NCBI RefSeq assembly: GCF_019355555.1
Contig: NZ_CP072143.1
Location: 248,001-312,000, forward strand
From: Rhizobium sp. L51/94
GTDB taxonomy: Bacteria; Pseudomonadota; Alphaproteobacteria; Rhizobiales; Rhizobiaceae
Reading direction: 5' to 3'
Length of the DNA stretch: 64,000 bases
This document shows positions 43,697 through 53,107 of the stretch, piece after piece. Position 1 is the stretch's first letter. Every line of letters starts with the position of its first letter. A program made the position numbers and the translations under genes. The notes under the pieces were generated by a model. That model searched no databases. It was not told where the DNA came from and saw only the letters and a program-made list of their open reading frames with translations.

Positions 43697-45732
43697 CCTG
43701 CTGCACGCAACTGCGCCTCCTGTTGCTGACCGGCGGCGACCAGGTGGACGACGTCGAGAATAAGCGCGACATTGCCGTCGCCGAGAATGGTGGCACCGGA
43801 GAATGTCGAGACATCCTGATGCAGCTTGGACATCGACTTGATGACCGTCTGGTGGTCGCCGATGATCTGGTCAACGACGAGACCAACCCGTTCCGTGCCG
43901 GTCGAGATGACCACTACCTTCTGATGCACATCCGGCTTGGTGCCGGTGCGGAACAGCTCGCGCAACCTGAGGAAAGGCACGAGGCTGTCTCGCAGCGAGA
44001 TGAAGCTACGACCGCGCGAGCGCAGATCCTCTTCCAGCGACAGTTCGAGGCATTCCTCGACCGCTGAAAGCGGAATGACATAGCGACCGGTGCCGACCCG
44101 CACGAGCAGGCCATCGATGATCGCCAGCGTCAGCGGAATGCGCAAGGACACTTCCGAGCCCTGCCCGTCATGGCTGGTGACGTCGATGGCGCCGCGCAAG
44201 GCCTCGACCGTCTTCTTGACGACGTCCATGCCGACGCCGCGGCCGGAGAGATTGGTGATCTGCGCGGCGGTCGAGAAACCGGGAGCGAAAATCAGCTGCA
44301 ACAGGTCACTGTCCGTCAGCACCTGGCCGAGCTGGATTAGCCCGGAGCTCTCGGCCTTGGCACGCACCCGCTGGCGATTGATGCCGCGACCGTCGTCCTT
44401 GATCGAGATGATGACCTCGCCGCCGGATTGGCGGGCCGAGAGTGTCACGGTGCCACCCTCGGACTTCCCGGCCGACAGGCGCTCGGCCGGCGGCTCCAGG
44501 CCGTGGTCGATGGAGTTGCGGACCAGATGCACCAAGGGATCGGCCAGCCGCTCGATGACCGTCTTGTCGACTTCGGTGGTTTCGCCTTCGGTGACCAGTT
44601 CGATGACCTTGCCGGTCTCGCGGGCCAGATCATGGGTCAGACGGCGAAAGCGGCTGAACAATGTGGCGACCGGCACCATGCGCAAGACCATCATCGTGTC
44701 GCGCAGTTCGCCCGACAGCCGCTCGATTTCCTCGGAGACGGAGCGCAATGCCAGTTCGGCGCTGGAATTGGCCAATTGCCGCAGCCGCGACTGGGCAATG
44801 ACCAGCTCCCCGACACGGTCCATCAGCTCGTCGAGCCGTTCGGCCGGAACGCGGACACTTTCGGATGCCTTGGCCTGGCGGGCATCGGCGGGCGGCGGCG
44901 ATGATGGTGTTTCAATCTTGACTGGCAATGTCTCGGCAGCCGGGACAATAACAACAGCGGCTGGAACAGCGACCGTGCCTAGTGGAGTGGCCACCGGCAG
45001 TGGCACGACGATCGCAGGCTGTTCGGCAACAGGGGCTGGCGCCACGGCGTCCGTCAGCGTCTCGACCTCGAACTTCATGTCGTCGATGACAAAGATGAAA
45101 ACATCATCGATGGCGGAGCGCGGCTGGTCGGATGTCAAAAACACCTCCCAGGAGAGATGCAGTTCCGTCGGCACCAGCAGGTCGAGTGGCGGAACTCCGG
45201 CAGTATCGGCAACGATCCGGCATTCGCCGAGATCGCGCAATTCATCCAGCAGACCGAGCGGGTTGGTGCCGTTGATCATAGCGTTGTGCGGCAGGCTGAA
45301 GCGGATGCGCCAACGGTTCAATGCGTCCTTTGCAGCAGCTACGACCGGCTCTGCGGATTTGCCATCGACGGCAGCGCGCAGCAGTTCCAGCAGGCGATCA
45401 CCCGCCGCCTGATGATCGCCGTTCGGCGTCTCGACCAGGGCACGCATGTGATCCTGCGCCGCGAGCACCGCAGCAACCAGTTCGGCAGTTGCCGGCACTT
45501 CACCCTTGCGGACACGGTCGAAGGCCGTTTCGCAATGATGGGTGAACGCGGCCAGCGCGTCGAAGCCGAACATCGACCCGGAGCCTTTCAGCGTATGCAG
45601 TCCGCGGAACACCGCGTCGATCTGCGCCTTGTCGTCGAGCCTGCGGGTAAGGTCGAGGAGGCCGCTTTCGATCTGTTCGAAAACCTCGGCAGCTTCAATG
45701 CGGAAGACGGCAACCGGATCGAGCGTGTTCAT
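43693..45732 (-). CDS. cheA: Chemotaxis histidine kinase CheA (operon 2)
   Basis: A 679-residue kinase. P1 has His46 (GLHTLKGSGSMFGF); a receiver-binding region and a Pro/Ala/Val-rich linker (residues about 225-290) come next; P3 dimerisation, P4 with N box HLVRNSIDHGLEP, DDGRGI and GRGVGMDVVKKTVEALRG, and a P5 domain ending in TILGDGNVALILDVVHLV. The order P1-P3-P4-P5 is complete. It overlaps cheY upstream by four bases. It differs from the operon 1 kinase in the middle region, so the two arrays probably stay insulated. Confidence 0.95.
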   Translation of the reverse strand: MNTLDPVAVFRIEAAEVFEQIESGLLDLTRRLDDKAQIDAVFRGLHTLKGSGSMFGFDALAAFTHHCETAFDRVRKGEVPATAELVAAVLAAQDHMRALVETPNGDHQAAGDRLLELLRAAVDGKSAEPVVAAAKDALNRWRIRFSLPHNAMINGTNPLGLLDELRDLGECRIVADTAGVPPLDLLVPTELHLSWEVFLTSDQPRSAIDDVFIFVIDDMKFEVETLTDAVAPAPVAEQPAIVVPLPVATPLGTVAVPAAVVIVPAAETLPVKIETPSSPPPADARQAKASESVRVPAERLDELMDRVGELVIAQSRLRQLANSSAELALRSVSEEIERLSGELRDTMMVLRMVPVATLFSRFRRLTHDLARETGKVIELVTEGETTEVDKTVIERLADPLVHLVRNSIDHGLEPPAERLSAGKSEGGTVTLSARQSGGEVIISIKDDGRGINRQRVRAKAESSGLIQLGQVLTDSDLLQLIFAPGFSTAAQITNLSGRGVGMDVVKKTVEALRGAIDVTSHDGQGSEVSLRIPLTLAIIDGLLVRVGTGRYVIPLSAVEECLELSLEEDLRSRGRSFISLRDSLVPFLRLRELFRTGTKPDVHQKVVVISTGTERVGLVVDQIIGDHQTVIKSMSKLHQDVSTFSGATILGDGNVALILDVVHLVAAGQQQEAQLRAAG

Positions 45733-46097
45733 CGGCCGAGCACCTTGCGGGTTATCTTGATCAGGTTTTCAGGATCGAACGGCTTGGTCAGCCAGCCGGT
45801 GGCACCGGCCGCCTTGGCGCGGGCCTTGAGGTCGGCATCGGATTCCGTCGTCAGGAAGATGATCGGCACGCCCATGTGCTCGGGCAGCTTGCGCAACTCC
45901 TCAATCATCGTCAGGCCGTCCATAACAGGCATGTTGAGATCGGTGATGATCAGATCGAAGGAGCCGCTCTTGGCCTTGGCCAGGCCATCGGAGCCATCGA
46001 CCGCTTCCGTCACCGTGTAGCCGGCGTTGGACAGGGAGATCTTGGTGGTCATTCGAATGCTGGCGGAATCGTCGACTGTGAGGATTTTTGCCGACAT
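45729..46097 (-). CDS. cheY: Chemotaxis response regulator CheY (operon 2)
   Basis: A single receiver of 122 residues with DD at 9-10 (ILTVDDSASIR), phospho-acceptor Asp53 (IITDLNMPVMDGLTMIEEL), Thr switch (IIFLTTES) and Lys (GWLTKPFD). The ATG at 46097 overlaps the STAS stop in a TGATG junction. As it lies directly before cheA, it is the natural output of this kinase. Confidence 0.94.
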   Translation of the reverse strand: MSAKILTVDDSASIRMTTKISLSNAGYTVTEAVDGSDGLAKAKSGSFDLIITDLNMPVMDGLTMIEELRKLPEHMGVPIIFLTTESDADLKARAKAAGATGWLTKPFDPENLIKITRKVLGR

Positions 46098-46402
46098 CAC
46101 ACGGCCTCCTTGCATAGCCAGAAATCCGCCGAGGGAGACGCGGCTTCCAGAAACCCTTCGCGTTTAAGGACATCGAGTGGCACGCGGTTTGCCGGAGCGT
46201 TCATCCGCAGACTCTTGCCGCTGTCCTTGGCGCTCGTTCTCGCAACCTCGATCAATTGAACGAAACACAGGTCCGCCTCAGCGCCCTCGGGCACAGACAG
46301 TTCAACGACGGAGTTCTTATCCAGCAAATCCGCGAGCAGAGTCTGGATCGCAACGATCTGCGGAAGGCGCATACTATTCGGCAGCAATGTCGTTTCGCTC
46401 AT
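46097..46402 (-). CDS. STAS-domain protein of chemosensory operon 2
   Basis: A 101-residue STAS-fold protein: VVELSVPEGAEADLCFVQLI, then SGKSLRMNAPANRVPLDVLK. The conserved Ser/Thr of phospho-regulated STAS proteins is replaced by Asp/Leu-rich sequence. Both chemosensory operons in this window carry a STAS gene next to cheA or cheY, so the domain is probably part of the array in each case. Confidence 0.8.
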   Translation of the reverse strand: MSETTLLPNSMRLPQIVAIQTLLADLLDKNSVVELSVPEGAEADLCFVQLIEVARTSAKDSGKSLRMNAPANRVPLDVLKREGFLEAASPSADFWLCKEAV

Positions 46403-46781
46403 TTCAAATTCCTCGTGGCAATGGTTTGCGCAACATGATCAAGTTTTCTGCGTTCGCGGGGTCCTACGCTTGCCATCGCCTGTGGGCTGTGATCCGTCCC
46501 ACCCGAGTAATGTCTCGATCGCTATGGCAGGATCCAGGCCTCAACTACGACATGGGAAAGCCGATATGAGCCGCTTTTCTGTTTCCGCCATGTCAAGCCG
46601 TGCAGACCGATCCTTGGGACGTTTGCTCGCACAATTCCGCGCAGACCCGGAAAGCAGTCCGGAGATGCGGAAAGCGCATTCGTCGTCAAGCATTTCCTTG
46701 GCCACCTCTACAGGACTGCAAAGCATTCATCCTTGAGATCGAACGTCACATACGGTGATTTAAAGGCGTTCGTAGCCCCGA
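46403..46781. other. Spacer between receptor and STAS genes of operon 2
   Basis: 379 bases without a recognisable gene. It may hold the receptor terminator and the promoter for the downstream che genes. I cannot identify either by eye. Confidence 0.4.
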
Positions 46782-48836
46782 TCATGCGCTTTCTTTAAAG
46801 TCAGAATCTTCGGAATCCGGCCCCCCCATCGACATATCGAGCATCAAGCCCTTAACACGAGCCTGCTGGCTTGCAACCGTTTGGCCAAATTTGAATGTTG
46901 GTGCCTTGGCTGCCGGTCTTGCCGGGATGTTACTCTTAAGCCAAGCCTTGGCCGGCTGACCACGAGATGCCTGCATTTTATCACTCCCGGCATTGTCGAC
47001 CTTAAAGAAGGCGATAGAGGCCTGAAGTTCCTCGGCCTGTGCGGCAAGTTCTTCAGAGGTTGCCGACATCTCTTCGGAAGCACCGGCGTTTTGCTGGGTC
47101 ACCTTGTCGAGCTGCTGGATTGCTTCATTGATCTGACTGGCGCCGATATCCTGTTCGCGGCAAGCAGCGGAGATTTCCGATACCAGCTCTGCCGTCTTGC
47201 GGATGTCTGGCACCAGTCGGGTAAGCATCGCACCGGCGTCCGTCGCAATGCTCACCGTTTCACTCGAAAGGCCACTGATTTCGGCAGCGGCAGACTGGCT
47301 GCGTTCCGCAAGCTTGCGCACTTCGGAGGCAACGACGGCAAAGCCCTTGCCATGCTCACCCGCACGGGCCGCCTCCACGGCTGCATTCAGAGCGAGAAGG
47401 TCGGTCTGGCGGGCAATCTCCTGAACAATGGAAATCTTCTCGGCGATCGTGCGCATCGCAGCCACGGCCCGGTTGACGGCCTCGCCGGAAGCTTCGGCAT
47501 CCTTCGATGATTGGCGTGCGATCTTTTCAGTCTGAGCAGCGTTATCAGCGGTTTGCTTGATATTCGACGCCATTTCTTCCATTGAGGCCGCGGCCTCTTC
47601 AGCCGCTGCGGCCTGCTCGGTGGCACCTTGCGAAAGTTGCTCTGAACCGGACGATAACCTCTGTGAACCCACTGATACATTGTCACTGGCGGTCAATGCA
47701 TCGGCAACGACTCCGCGAAGTCGCTCGACCATGGACAGAAGAGCGATTCCCAGCGTGTCCTTGTCGGAAAGCGGCTCTGGTTCAACGGTCAGGTCGCCAC
47801 TGGCGATCTGGTTGGCAATGGCTGCAGTGTTACGCAGATTGTCGACCATATTGTTGATCGCATTCTTCATACGCTCGTGATCGCCTTTACATTCGGTTCC
47901 CACATGCTGGGTAAGGTCACCGACACTCACCTGAAGAAGCACGCGATTACCATCTGAGATCGGAAGAATAATAGCGTCCAGCATGCCGTTGATTCCGAAG
48001 ATTACCTTGGCGAAATCCCCAACGAAACGATCTGGAGCACCGCGCTCTGAAAGTTTGCCGGCCGTAGAAGCCGCAATCAGCCGGTGAAGTTCAGTAATAA
48101 TCGCCCGCAAGTTTCCACGCAGGGTCTCGATCGTCTCATTGATGAAAGCCTTCTTGCCGGGGAATAGCTCGAGCGGCGCATCAAAATTGCCCTCGCCAAG
48201 TTCCTTGATGCAGGCCATGGCCTTTTTCTTGACCGCGATATGGCCGCTGACCATGCCGTTGATGCCCTTGGCCATGACGGCAAAGTCACCCTTGAATTTT
48301 TCTTCCGGTACGAAGACATCAATATCGCCCTTATCGTGCTCAATAGACATCGTATTCATTTCGGCAATCAGGCCTTTGAGGTTGGCGCGCAAGGTTTCGA
48401 TTGTCTCGTTGATAAAAGCCTTTTTGCCTGGGAACTGCTCAAGTGGCGCTTCGAAGTTGCCCTCGCCGAGCTCCTTGATGCAGGCCATGGCCTTTTTCTT
48501 GACCGCGATATGGCCGCTGACCATATCGTTGACGCCCTTGGCCATTATGGCAAAATCGCCCTTGAACTCCTCTGAGGGCAACATGACATCGATGTTGCCC
48601 TTGTCGTGATCTCCTGACATACGCGCGATAGATGCTCCGAGCGTCTGCATCGGCTCCATGCTCTCCTCCAGCAACCGGTTGATAGCGATCAACACCTCTC
48701 TGGCTTCGCCTGTCGCTACATCGAGATTTGCACGCTCGGAGAGGTTCCCGCGGGAAACGCTGCCACAGAGCCGCTCTATTTCGTCCAGAACCACCCGAGA
48801 TCTGGAAGATTTCTTCATTTGTGTGTAGAAAGACAT
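46782..48836 (-). CDS. Soluble poly-HAMP chemoreceptor with a 90-residue tandem repeat
   Basis: A 684-residue receptor with no membrane segment. The N-terminal half is a chain of HAMP-like units, with two near-identical 90-residue repeats (about 77-166 and 167-256, each with FKGDFAIMAKG or FKGDFAVMAKG and AVKKKAMACIKELGEGNF). Another HAMP region (VLLQVSVGDLTQHVG; IASGDLTVEPEPLSD) leads to the signalling domain with tip RQTDLLALNAAVEAARAGEH, GKGFAVVASEVRKL. The C terminus has no pentapeptide. It is the first gene of chemosensory operon 2. Poly-HAMP receptors relay signals; the sensory input is not evident. Confidence 0.92.
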   Translation of the reverse strand: MSFYTQMKKSSRSRVVLDEIERLCGSVSRGNLSERANLDVATGEAREVLIAINRLLEESMEPMQTLGASIARMSGDHDKGNIDVMLPSEEFKGDFAIMAKGVNDMVSGHIAVKKKAMACIKELGEGNFEAPLEQFPGKKAFINETIETLRANLKGLIAEMNTMSIEHDKGDIDVFVPEEKFKGDFAVMAKGINGMVSGHIAVKKKAMACIKELGEGNFDAPLELFPGKKAFINETIETLRGNLRAIITELHRLIAASTAGKLSERGAPDRFVGDFAKVIFGINGMLDAIILPISDGNRVLLQVSVGDLTQHVGTECKGDHERMKNAINNMVDNLRNTAAIANQIASGDLTVEPEPLSDKDTLGIALLSMVERLRGVVADALTASDNVSVGSQRLSSGSEQLSQGATEQAAAAEEAAASMEEMASNIKQTADNAAQTEKIARQSSKDAEASGEAVNRAVAAMRTIAEKISIVQEIARQTDLLALNAAVEAARAGEHGKGFAVVASEVRKLAERSQSAAAEISGLSSETVSIATDAGAMLTRLVPDIRKTAELVSEISAACREQDIGASQINEAIQQLDKVTQQNAGASEEMSATSEELAAQAEELQASIAFFKVDNAGSDKMQASRGQPAKAWLKSNIPARPAAKAPTFKFGQTVASQQARVKGLMLDMSMGGPDSEDSDFKESA
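48140..48570. repeat. 270-bp tandem repeat inside the poly-HAMP receptor gene
   Basis: The block around 48140-48290 recurs 270 bases further on, for example CAGGCCATGG at 48211 and 48481, with long runs identical at the base level (48195-48250 against 48465-48520). The period is 90 codons, so the reading frame is kept and each unit adds the same HAMP-like piece. Confidence 0.9.
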
Positions 48837-49584
48837 TCTATTTCCCCTATCGGAAGCTGTTTTGGGACTTGATTTATCTGATATCGTCGCATACGACCGC
48901 TGACGTTGAGAACAGACTGGCCAGGCTTGTCGAAGCCGAGCAGGTCATCAGAGCCATCTGGAATGACTCGATTCATAAGGCCCCAAGCCCTCGCCCCCTT
49001 TGATAGCCCTTCATGAGAGCGAAAAGCTGATATCTTGCCTTCAATGTCGAAACGCGTGAATTCCTGTCGCCGCCTCAGGAGACGACCACCCGAACTCAGT
49101 TCTAAAAAACGTGATTTATTGTCGCGTCATGCGAAGGGACCATCTCGACCAGATGTTCTACAACCTTAGTTAGAAGCTGTAATAGTTAACTATTTGCTAA
49201 AGTATCGCCCCAATTTGTAACGCGGGTCAACTGGGGTTGTGTCATGCCGCGCATAGTTCACAGACTGTACGAAACCGGACTACTCATTCAGACATGACGA
49301 TTTTTAATACTTTATAGACGCCGTCGTCTCAGACTGAGAATCCTAATACAATGGTGGGTTGTCGTCTGCGTTTCGCGGGAAACCGACAAGAAGACGCTGC
49401 ACGGCCTCATGGTCGGACGGGTGCGTTCAGCCGACTACTACAAGGAAGCAAGGCCCGGCGGGTTAAGGAGACCTGCGGCGCTGGACTTGCTGATGATTGC
49501 CAATGTCCCGGCTTCATCAACTTGTTTGATAAAGATATTTCGTGTTAATGACGGATGGTCATAATGTAGTATGAGGTAGCCGAG
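48837..49584. other. Long intergenic region before the GntR gene
   Basis: About 750 bases that should contain the promoter of chemosensory operon 2 on one side and of the GntR gene on the other. A 65-codon frame at 49351-49548 has no domain. AT-rich sequence at 49170-49330 is compatible with promoters or a binding site. Confidence 0.4.
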
Positions 49585-50268
49585 ATGACCGCACGGATAG
49601 CCGCTTTGCAGCCTGATACGCTGCGCCGTCAGAGCGAAAAAGCTGTTCGTGATAATATCACGTCCGGACGTTATGTTCCGGGTTCCCGCCTGATCGAACG
49701 CGAGCTGTGCGAAGATCTTGGTGTCAGCCGCACTTCGCTGCGTGAAGCGCTCCGCAAGCTTGAAGCGGAAAAGCTTGTGGAGATCGTCCCTCATAAGGGT
49801 CCGGTCGTCGCTATCATATCGCTTGAGGAGGCGCGTGAGCTTTACGCGCTTCGCGGCGTGTTGGAAGGCTTCGCCGCGCGAGAATTCGCCCAAAATGGCA
49901 GCGATGCCTCCATCGAAGAGTTCGCTAAAGGAGCGGAATTCCTAAGACGTGAATCACAATCGGGTGATACCACTCGGGTAATTGACGCGAAAAGTTTGCA
50001 TTATAATATCATGCTCGCACATTGCGGAAATCACCTCCTCAAAGAGGTGCTGCAGAGTCTGTTCTCGCGAATTAACATTCTGCGCGCCACATCGCTGATG
50101 CACCCGAACCGTATTTCGCAAAGCCTTACAGAAATCGACGACCTCGCGGCTGCACTGAGGCGCCGGGACGCACCTGAGGCGGAGAAATTGGCGTCGCTTC
50201 ACGTGCGGAATGCTTGTGTGGTAGCCATGCAATTGTTGGAAGAACAGCGTCGGCTCATCTTGAGGTAG
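49585..50268 (+). CDS. GntR-family transcriptional regulator with FCD domain
   Basis: A 227-residue repressor-type regulator. An N-terminal winged helix (residues about 12-78: ITSGRYVPGSRLIERELCED, GVSRTSLREALRKLEAEKLV) precedes an FCD effector domain (LEEARELYALRGVLEGFAAR, LHYNIMLAHCGNHLLKEVL, with metal-type His residues). The FadR subfamily usually controls transport or catabolism of acids and sugars. Neighbours do not reveal the target. The ATG at 49585 follows a poor ribosome binding site. Confidence 0.92.
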   Translation: MTARIAALQPDTLRRQSEKAVRDNITSGRYVPGSRLIERELCEDLGVSRTSLREALRKLEAEKLVEIVPHKGPVVAIISLEEARELYALRGVLEGFAAREFAQNGSDASIEEFAKGAEFLRRESQSGDTTRVIDAKSLHYNIMLAHCGNHLLKEVLQSLFSRINILRATSLMHPNRISQSLTEIDDLAAALRRRDAPEAEKLASLHVRNACVVAMQLLEEQRRLILR

Positions 50269-50602
50269 ATTGACTGGCATGCCGACGATCGAAACAAATC
50301 GGAAAGCTTAGCCCCCGCGCTAACTCCAAGGCCATAAATTTCCCTCGGCCCGTAGTATGCTATTCTACCTGCCAATCATCGTAAATACCGCTACCCGTGC
50401 GAATGCCGGGTAGTTGACGCGGGATCTACAACTGCCGCGTCCAAGTTCCATAAATGCGCATTACGCGCAAAGAGCGCGCCTTTTCAGACGCTTATGTAAT
50501 TTTGGCCAGCCGGTCGCGGGTTCGATTCCCTTCAAGGCGAGGGGCAACCTCGCGTGCCAGGTGAGCCCATTCTTCGGGGAGAAGGCTGCCTGTAGCCTCT
50601 TA
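50269..50602. other. Intergenic region with tRNA-like scrap
   Basis: 334 bases with no gene. At about 50512-50538 the text GTCGCGGGTTCGATTCCCTT resembles a tRNA T arm, but the stem is mismatched and no rest of a tRNA can be folded. A hairpin GCGAGG/CCTCGC lies at 50537-50553. Possibly an attachment-site remnant; weak. Confidence 0.3.
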
Positions 50603-52423
50603 TCAGCCGATCAGCCCCTCGCTCTCTATGCCCTTCGTAAGCTCCAACGCCTGGCGCTCAAACAGCCCGCGATAGATCCCGCTCTTGCGCCGGATCAGGC
50701 TCGCGTGGGTGCCTTCCTCTGCGATATGTCCCCGTTCGAAGACCAGCAGCCGATCAAGCGTCCGCACTGTCGACAGCCGGTGAGCGACGACGAGTGTCGT
50801 ACGGCCCTCCATTAGCTTCTCCATTGCCTGTTGGATAAGCATCTCCGACTCTGAATCGAGACTTGAGGTCGCCTCGTCGAGGATCAGAATGGGCGCGTCG
50901 GCCAGGAATGCCCGGGCGATGGCGATGCGTTGCCGTTCGCCACCGGAAAGTTTGATGCCACGTTCGCCGACAAGTGTCGAATAACCCTTTGGCAACGCCT
51001 CTATGAAGTCATGGGCGCTGGCAAGCCGCGCGGCCCTTCGAATTTCCGATTGCGTGGCAGTTGGTCTTGCATAGGCGATATTCTCAGCTAGCGTACGGTG
51101 AAACAGGATAGGTTCCTGCTGCACAATGGCGATCTGGCGGCGAAGAGAGGTCTGAGCCACCTTGGAAATGTCCTGCCCGTCGATCGAGATTATCCCGCCG
51201 TTGATATCATGCAGACGCTGGATCAGTTTAATGAAGGTTGTCTTTCCAGAGCCAGAATGACCGACGAGGCCCACCCGCTCGCCGGGCTGGATGGTGACCG
51301 AAAAGTCCTTGTAAAGCGGGGCATGGTGGTTGCCATAGTGGAAAGTGACACGATCGAACGTGATCAAGCCAGCCTTCACATGAAGCGCTGGCGCGCCCGT
51401 AACATCTTCCACCCCCAAAGGCTGGGCGTGGATAGTGACAAGCTCCTCCATGTCGTTGACCGAGCGCTGCAGGTTGCGAATATGCATGCCGATTTCGCGC
51501 AGGTAGCCCTGGAGAATGAAAAACGCAGTCAGGACGAAGGTGATGTCGCCGGCTTTGGCCTTGCCATTGGCCCAGAGCCAGAGGGCAAGGCCCAGCACGC
51601 ACCCACGCAACAGGCTAAGCAGCGCATTCTGCGAGGTGCCGTTCAGAGTGCCCCGCGTCCAGGTCCGTCGTGTTCGATCTTGCCACTTGCGAGTGACGAA
51701 GGAGAGGCGCTCGTCTTCGCGGCTTTCGGCACCAAAGGCTTTAACCACCGCATTACACGTCACCGCGTCGGCGAGCGCGCCTCCAAGACGCGTATCCCAA
51801 CTGTTGGCCATGCTGGCCATAGGTGCGACATAGCGCAATGCCATCACCGCAGTGAACACAATAAAGAGGACTGAACCGGCGCCGACCAGCACTCCCATCA
51901 TCGGCCAGTACCAAGTCATCAGGATCGTTGAGCCGATGAGCATCACCAGCGACGGGAATAGCGCTACGAAGACGGTGTCATTGAGGACGTCAAGCGCCCA
52001 CATGCCGCGCGTCACCTTGCGCACGGTAGAGCCGGCGAAGCTGTTGGCATGCCATTCGCTCGAAAACCGCTGGATATGGGCGAAAGAGTCCGCGGCAATC
52101 TCAGACATCGACTTCAGGGTGAAGCCTATAATGGCAGTGAACGTCGCATGCCGTAGCATGACGGCGCCGATCGACAATGCCATCAGCCAACAAAAGGCGT
52201 TGATGGCATTGCTCCATGTTGTGGCATCGCTCGCCTGCCCGGATACCACGGCATCGACCAGCCGACCGGAGAACAGAGGTGTCAGCACATCCGCAAGCGT
52301 CGAGAGCATGACCGTGAACAACATGAAGAGCGCACGGCCCGGCTGATGCTTCCAATGAGCCCAGCAAAAACGGAAGACGCTGCGAAAAGCCCCGCCGCGG
52401 CGGGATTTGAAACCAAAAGCCAT
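50603..52423 (-). CDS. ABC transporter, fused permease/ATPase exporter
   Basis: A 606-residue half-transporter of the MsbA/LmrA type. An N-terminal six-helix membrane domain (residues about 20-330; FMLFTVMLSTLADVLTPLFS at the start) precedes an ATPase domain with Walker A LVGHSGSGKTTFIKLIQRLH, Q loop VQQEPILFHRT, signature LSGGERQRIAIARAF and Walker B ILILDEATSSLD. It should work as a homodimer that exports a lipid, peptide or drug. No adaptor or outer-membrane partner is adjacent. Confidence 0.92.
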   Translation of the reverse strand: MAFGFKSRRGGAFRSVFRFCWAHWKHQPGRALFMLFTVMLSTLADVLTPLFSGRLVDAVVSGQASDATTWSNAINAFCWLMALSIGAVMLRHATFTAIIGFTLKSMSEIAADSFAHIQRFSSEWHANSFAGSTVRKVTRGMWALDVLNDTVFVALFPSLVMLIGSTILMTWYWPMMGVLVGAGSVLFIVFTAVMALRYVAPMASMANSWDTRLGGALADAVTCNAVVKAFGAESREDERLSFVTRKWQDRTRRTWTRGTLNGTSQNALLSLLRGCVLGLALWLWANGKAKAGDITFVLTAFFILQGYLREIGMHIRNLQRSVNDMEELVTIHAQPLGVEDVTGAPALHVKAGLITFDRVTFHYGNHHAPLYKDFSVTIQPGERVGLVGHSGSGKTTFIKLIQRLHDINGGIISIDGQDISKVAQTSLRRQIAIVQQEPILFHRTLAENIAYARPTATQSEIRRAARLASAHDFIEALPKGYSTLVGERGIKLSGGERQRIAIARAFLADAPILILDEATSSLDSESEMLIQQAMEKLMEGRTTLVVAHRLSTVRTLDRLLVFERGHIAEEGTHASLIRRKSGIYRGLFERQALELTKGIESEGLIG

Positions 52424-52873
52424 TGATATTTCCGGCTCACGCCGGCTCCTTCACAGGGAAAAGGATGTCCGCGCAGAAACGCGCGAAATGGTTTTGTGAG
52501 GAATGATCGACGGGAGGGTGGCACCAGTCAATCAGGTTCTATCGCGTCAAAAAAACGCTGCAGGCTTCAGGCGAACTTCGCGGAAGCTACTCGGGAGTTG
52601 TGAAAATTTGCCATCGAAAACTCCCTAGAACCGTGTTGATGATTGCCAATCCTAGATCGATTGGGGACGCAGGCCAAGTCGAACCCGGCGAGATTTCCAG
52701 CTAATCTTTGATATGCGGCAAAGTTGCAACAGATCGCGGGCGGCACCTGCTATCGATGCGTTCCGAATTTCCCTCGTCGTCCGCGCTGTCAAGAGGCCCA
52801 GATCTAGCCTCGCTCTCATCATGTTGGCGTCACAGACCAGCGCTATCAACCTCACAAAAAAGAGGGTGATCGC
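52424..52873. other. Intergenic region
   Basis: 450 bases with no domain-bearing frame. The minus-strand frame at 52652-53050 is antisense to the small gene at 52874 and is not credible. The promoter of the ABC exporter should lie here. Confidence 0.45.
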
Positions 52874-53053
52874 ATGTGCCACGATGATTTGACGATGTCG
52901 GAAGTTCTCCATGATCCGATGATCCGGCTTATGCTTCGCGCTGATCACGTGCCGTTGGGTGAATTTGCGAAGATCATGGAAAACGCCGCGCGGGCTAGAA
53001 ATCTCGCGTCTCAGGATAGACGCGAGCGGCTCCCGCGCGAAACTCGGCAATGA
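52874..53053 (+). CDS. Small hypothetical protein, 59 residues
   Basis: MCHDDLTMSEVLHDPMIRLM and LRADHVPLGEFAKIMENAAR, then a basic end. This is a compact, charged, helical product of a kind I associate with small conserved rhizobial hypotheticals; no function is known to me. The start is preceded by GAGGGTGA. It lies just before another small gene on the same strand. Confidence 0.6.
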   Translation: MCHDDLTMSEVLHDPMIRLMLRADHVPLGEFAKIMENAARARNLASQDRRERLPRETRQ

Positions 53054-53107
53054 GGGTATAATGGCACAACAGTGTCGTTCGAACTTTGAGGACTAGGAGT
53101 GGTCAAC

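Noticed and set aside
44090..45412. 440-codon open frame antisense to cheA of operon 2
   Set aside because: Shadow of a high-GC coding strand: Ser/Arg/Thr-rich product with no domain, wholly inside an intact cheA.
48140..48570. CRISPR-like repeat array
   Set aside because: The 270-bp period is an in-frame duplication of receptor coding sequence; no CRISPR array or cas gene was found anywhere in the window.
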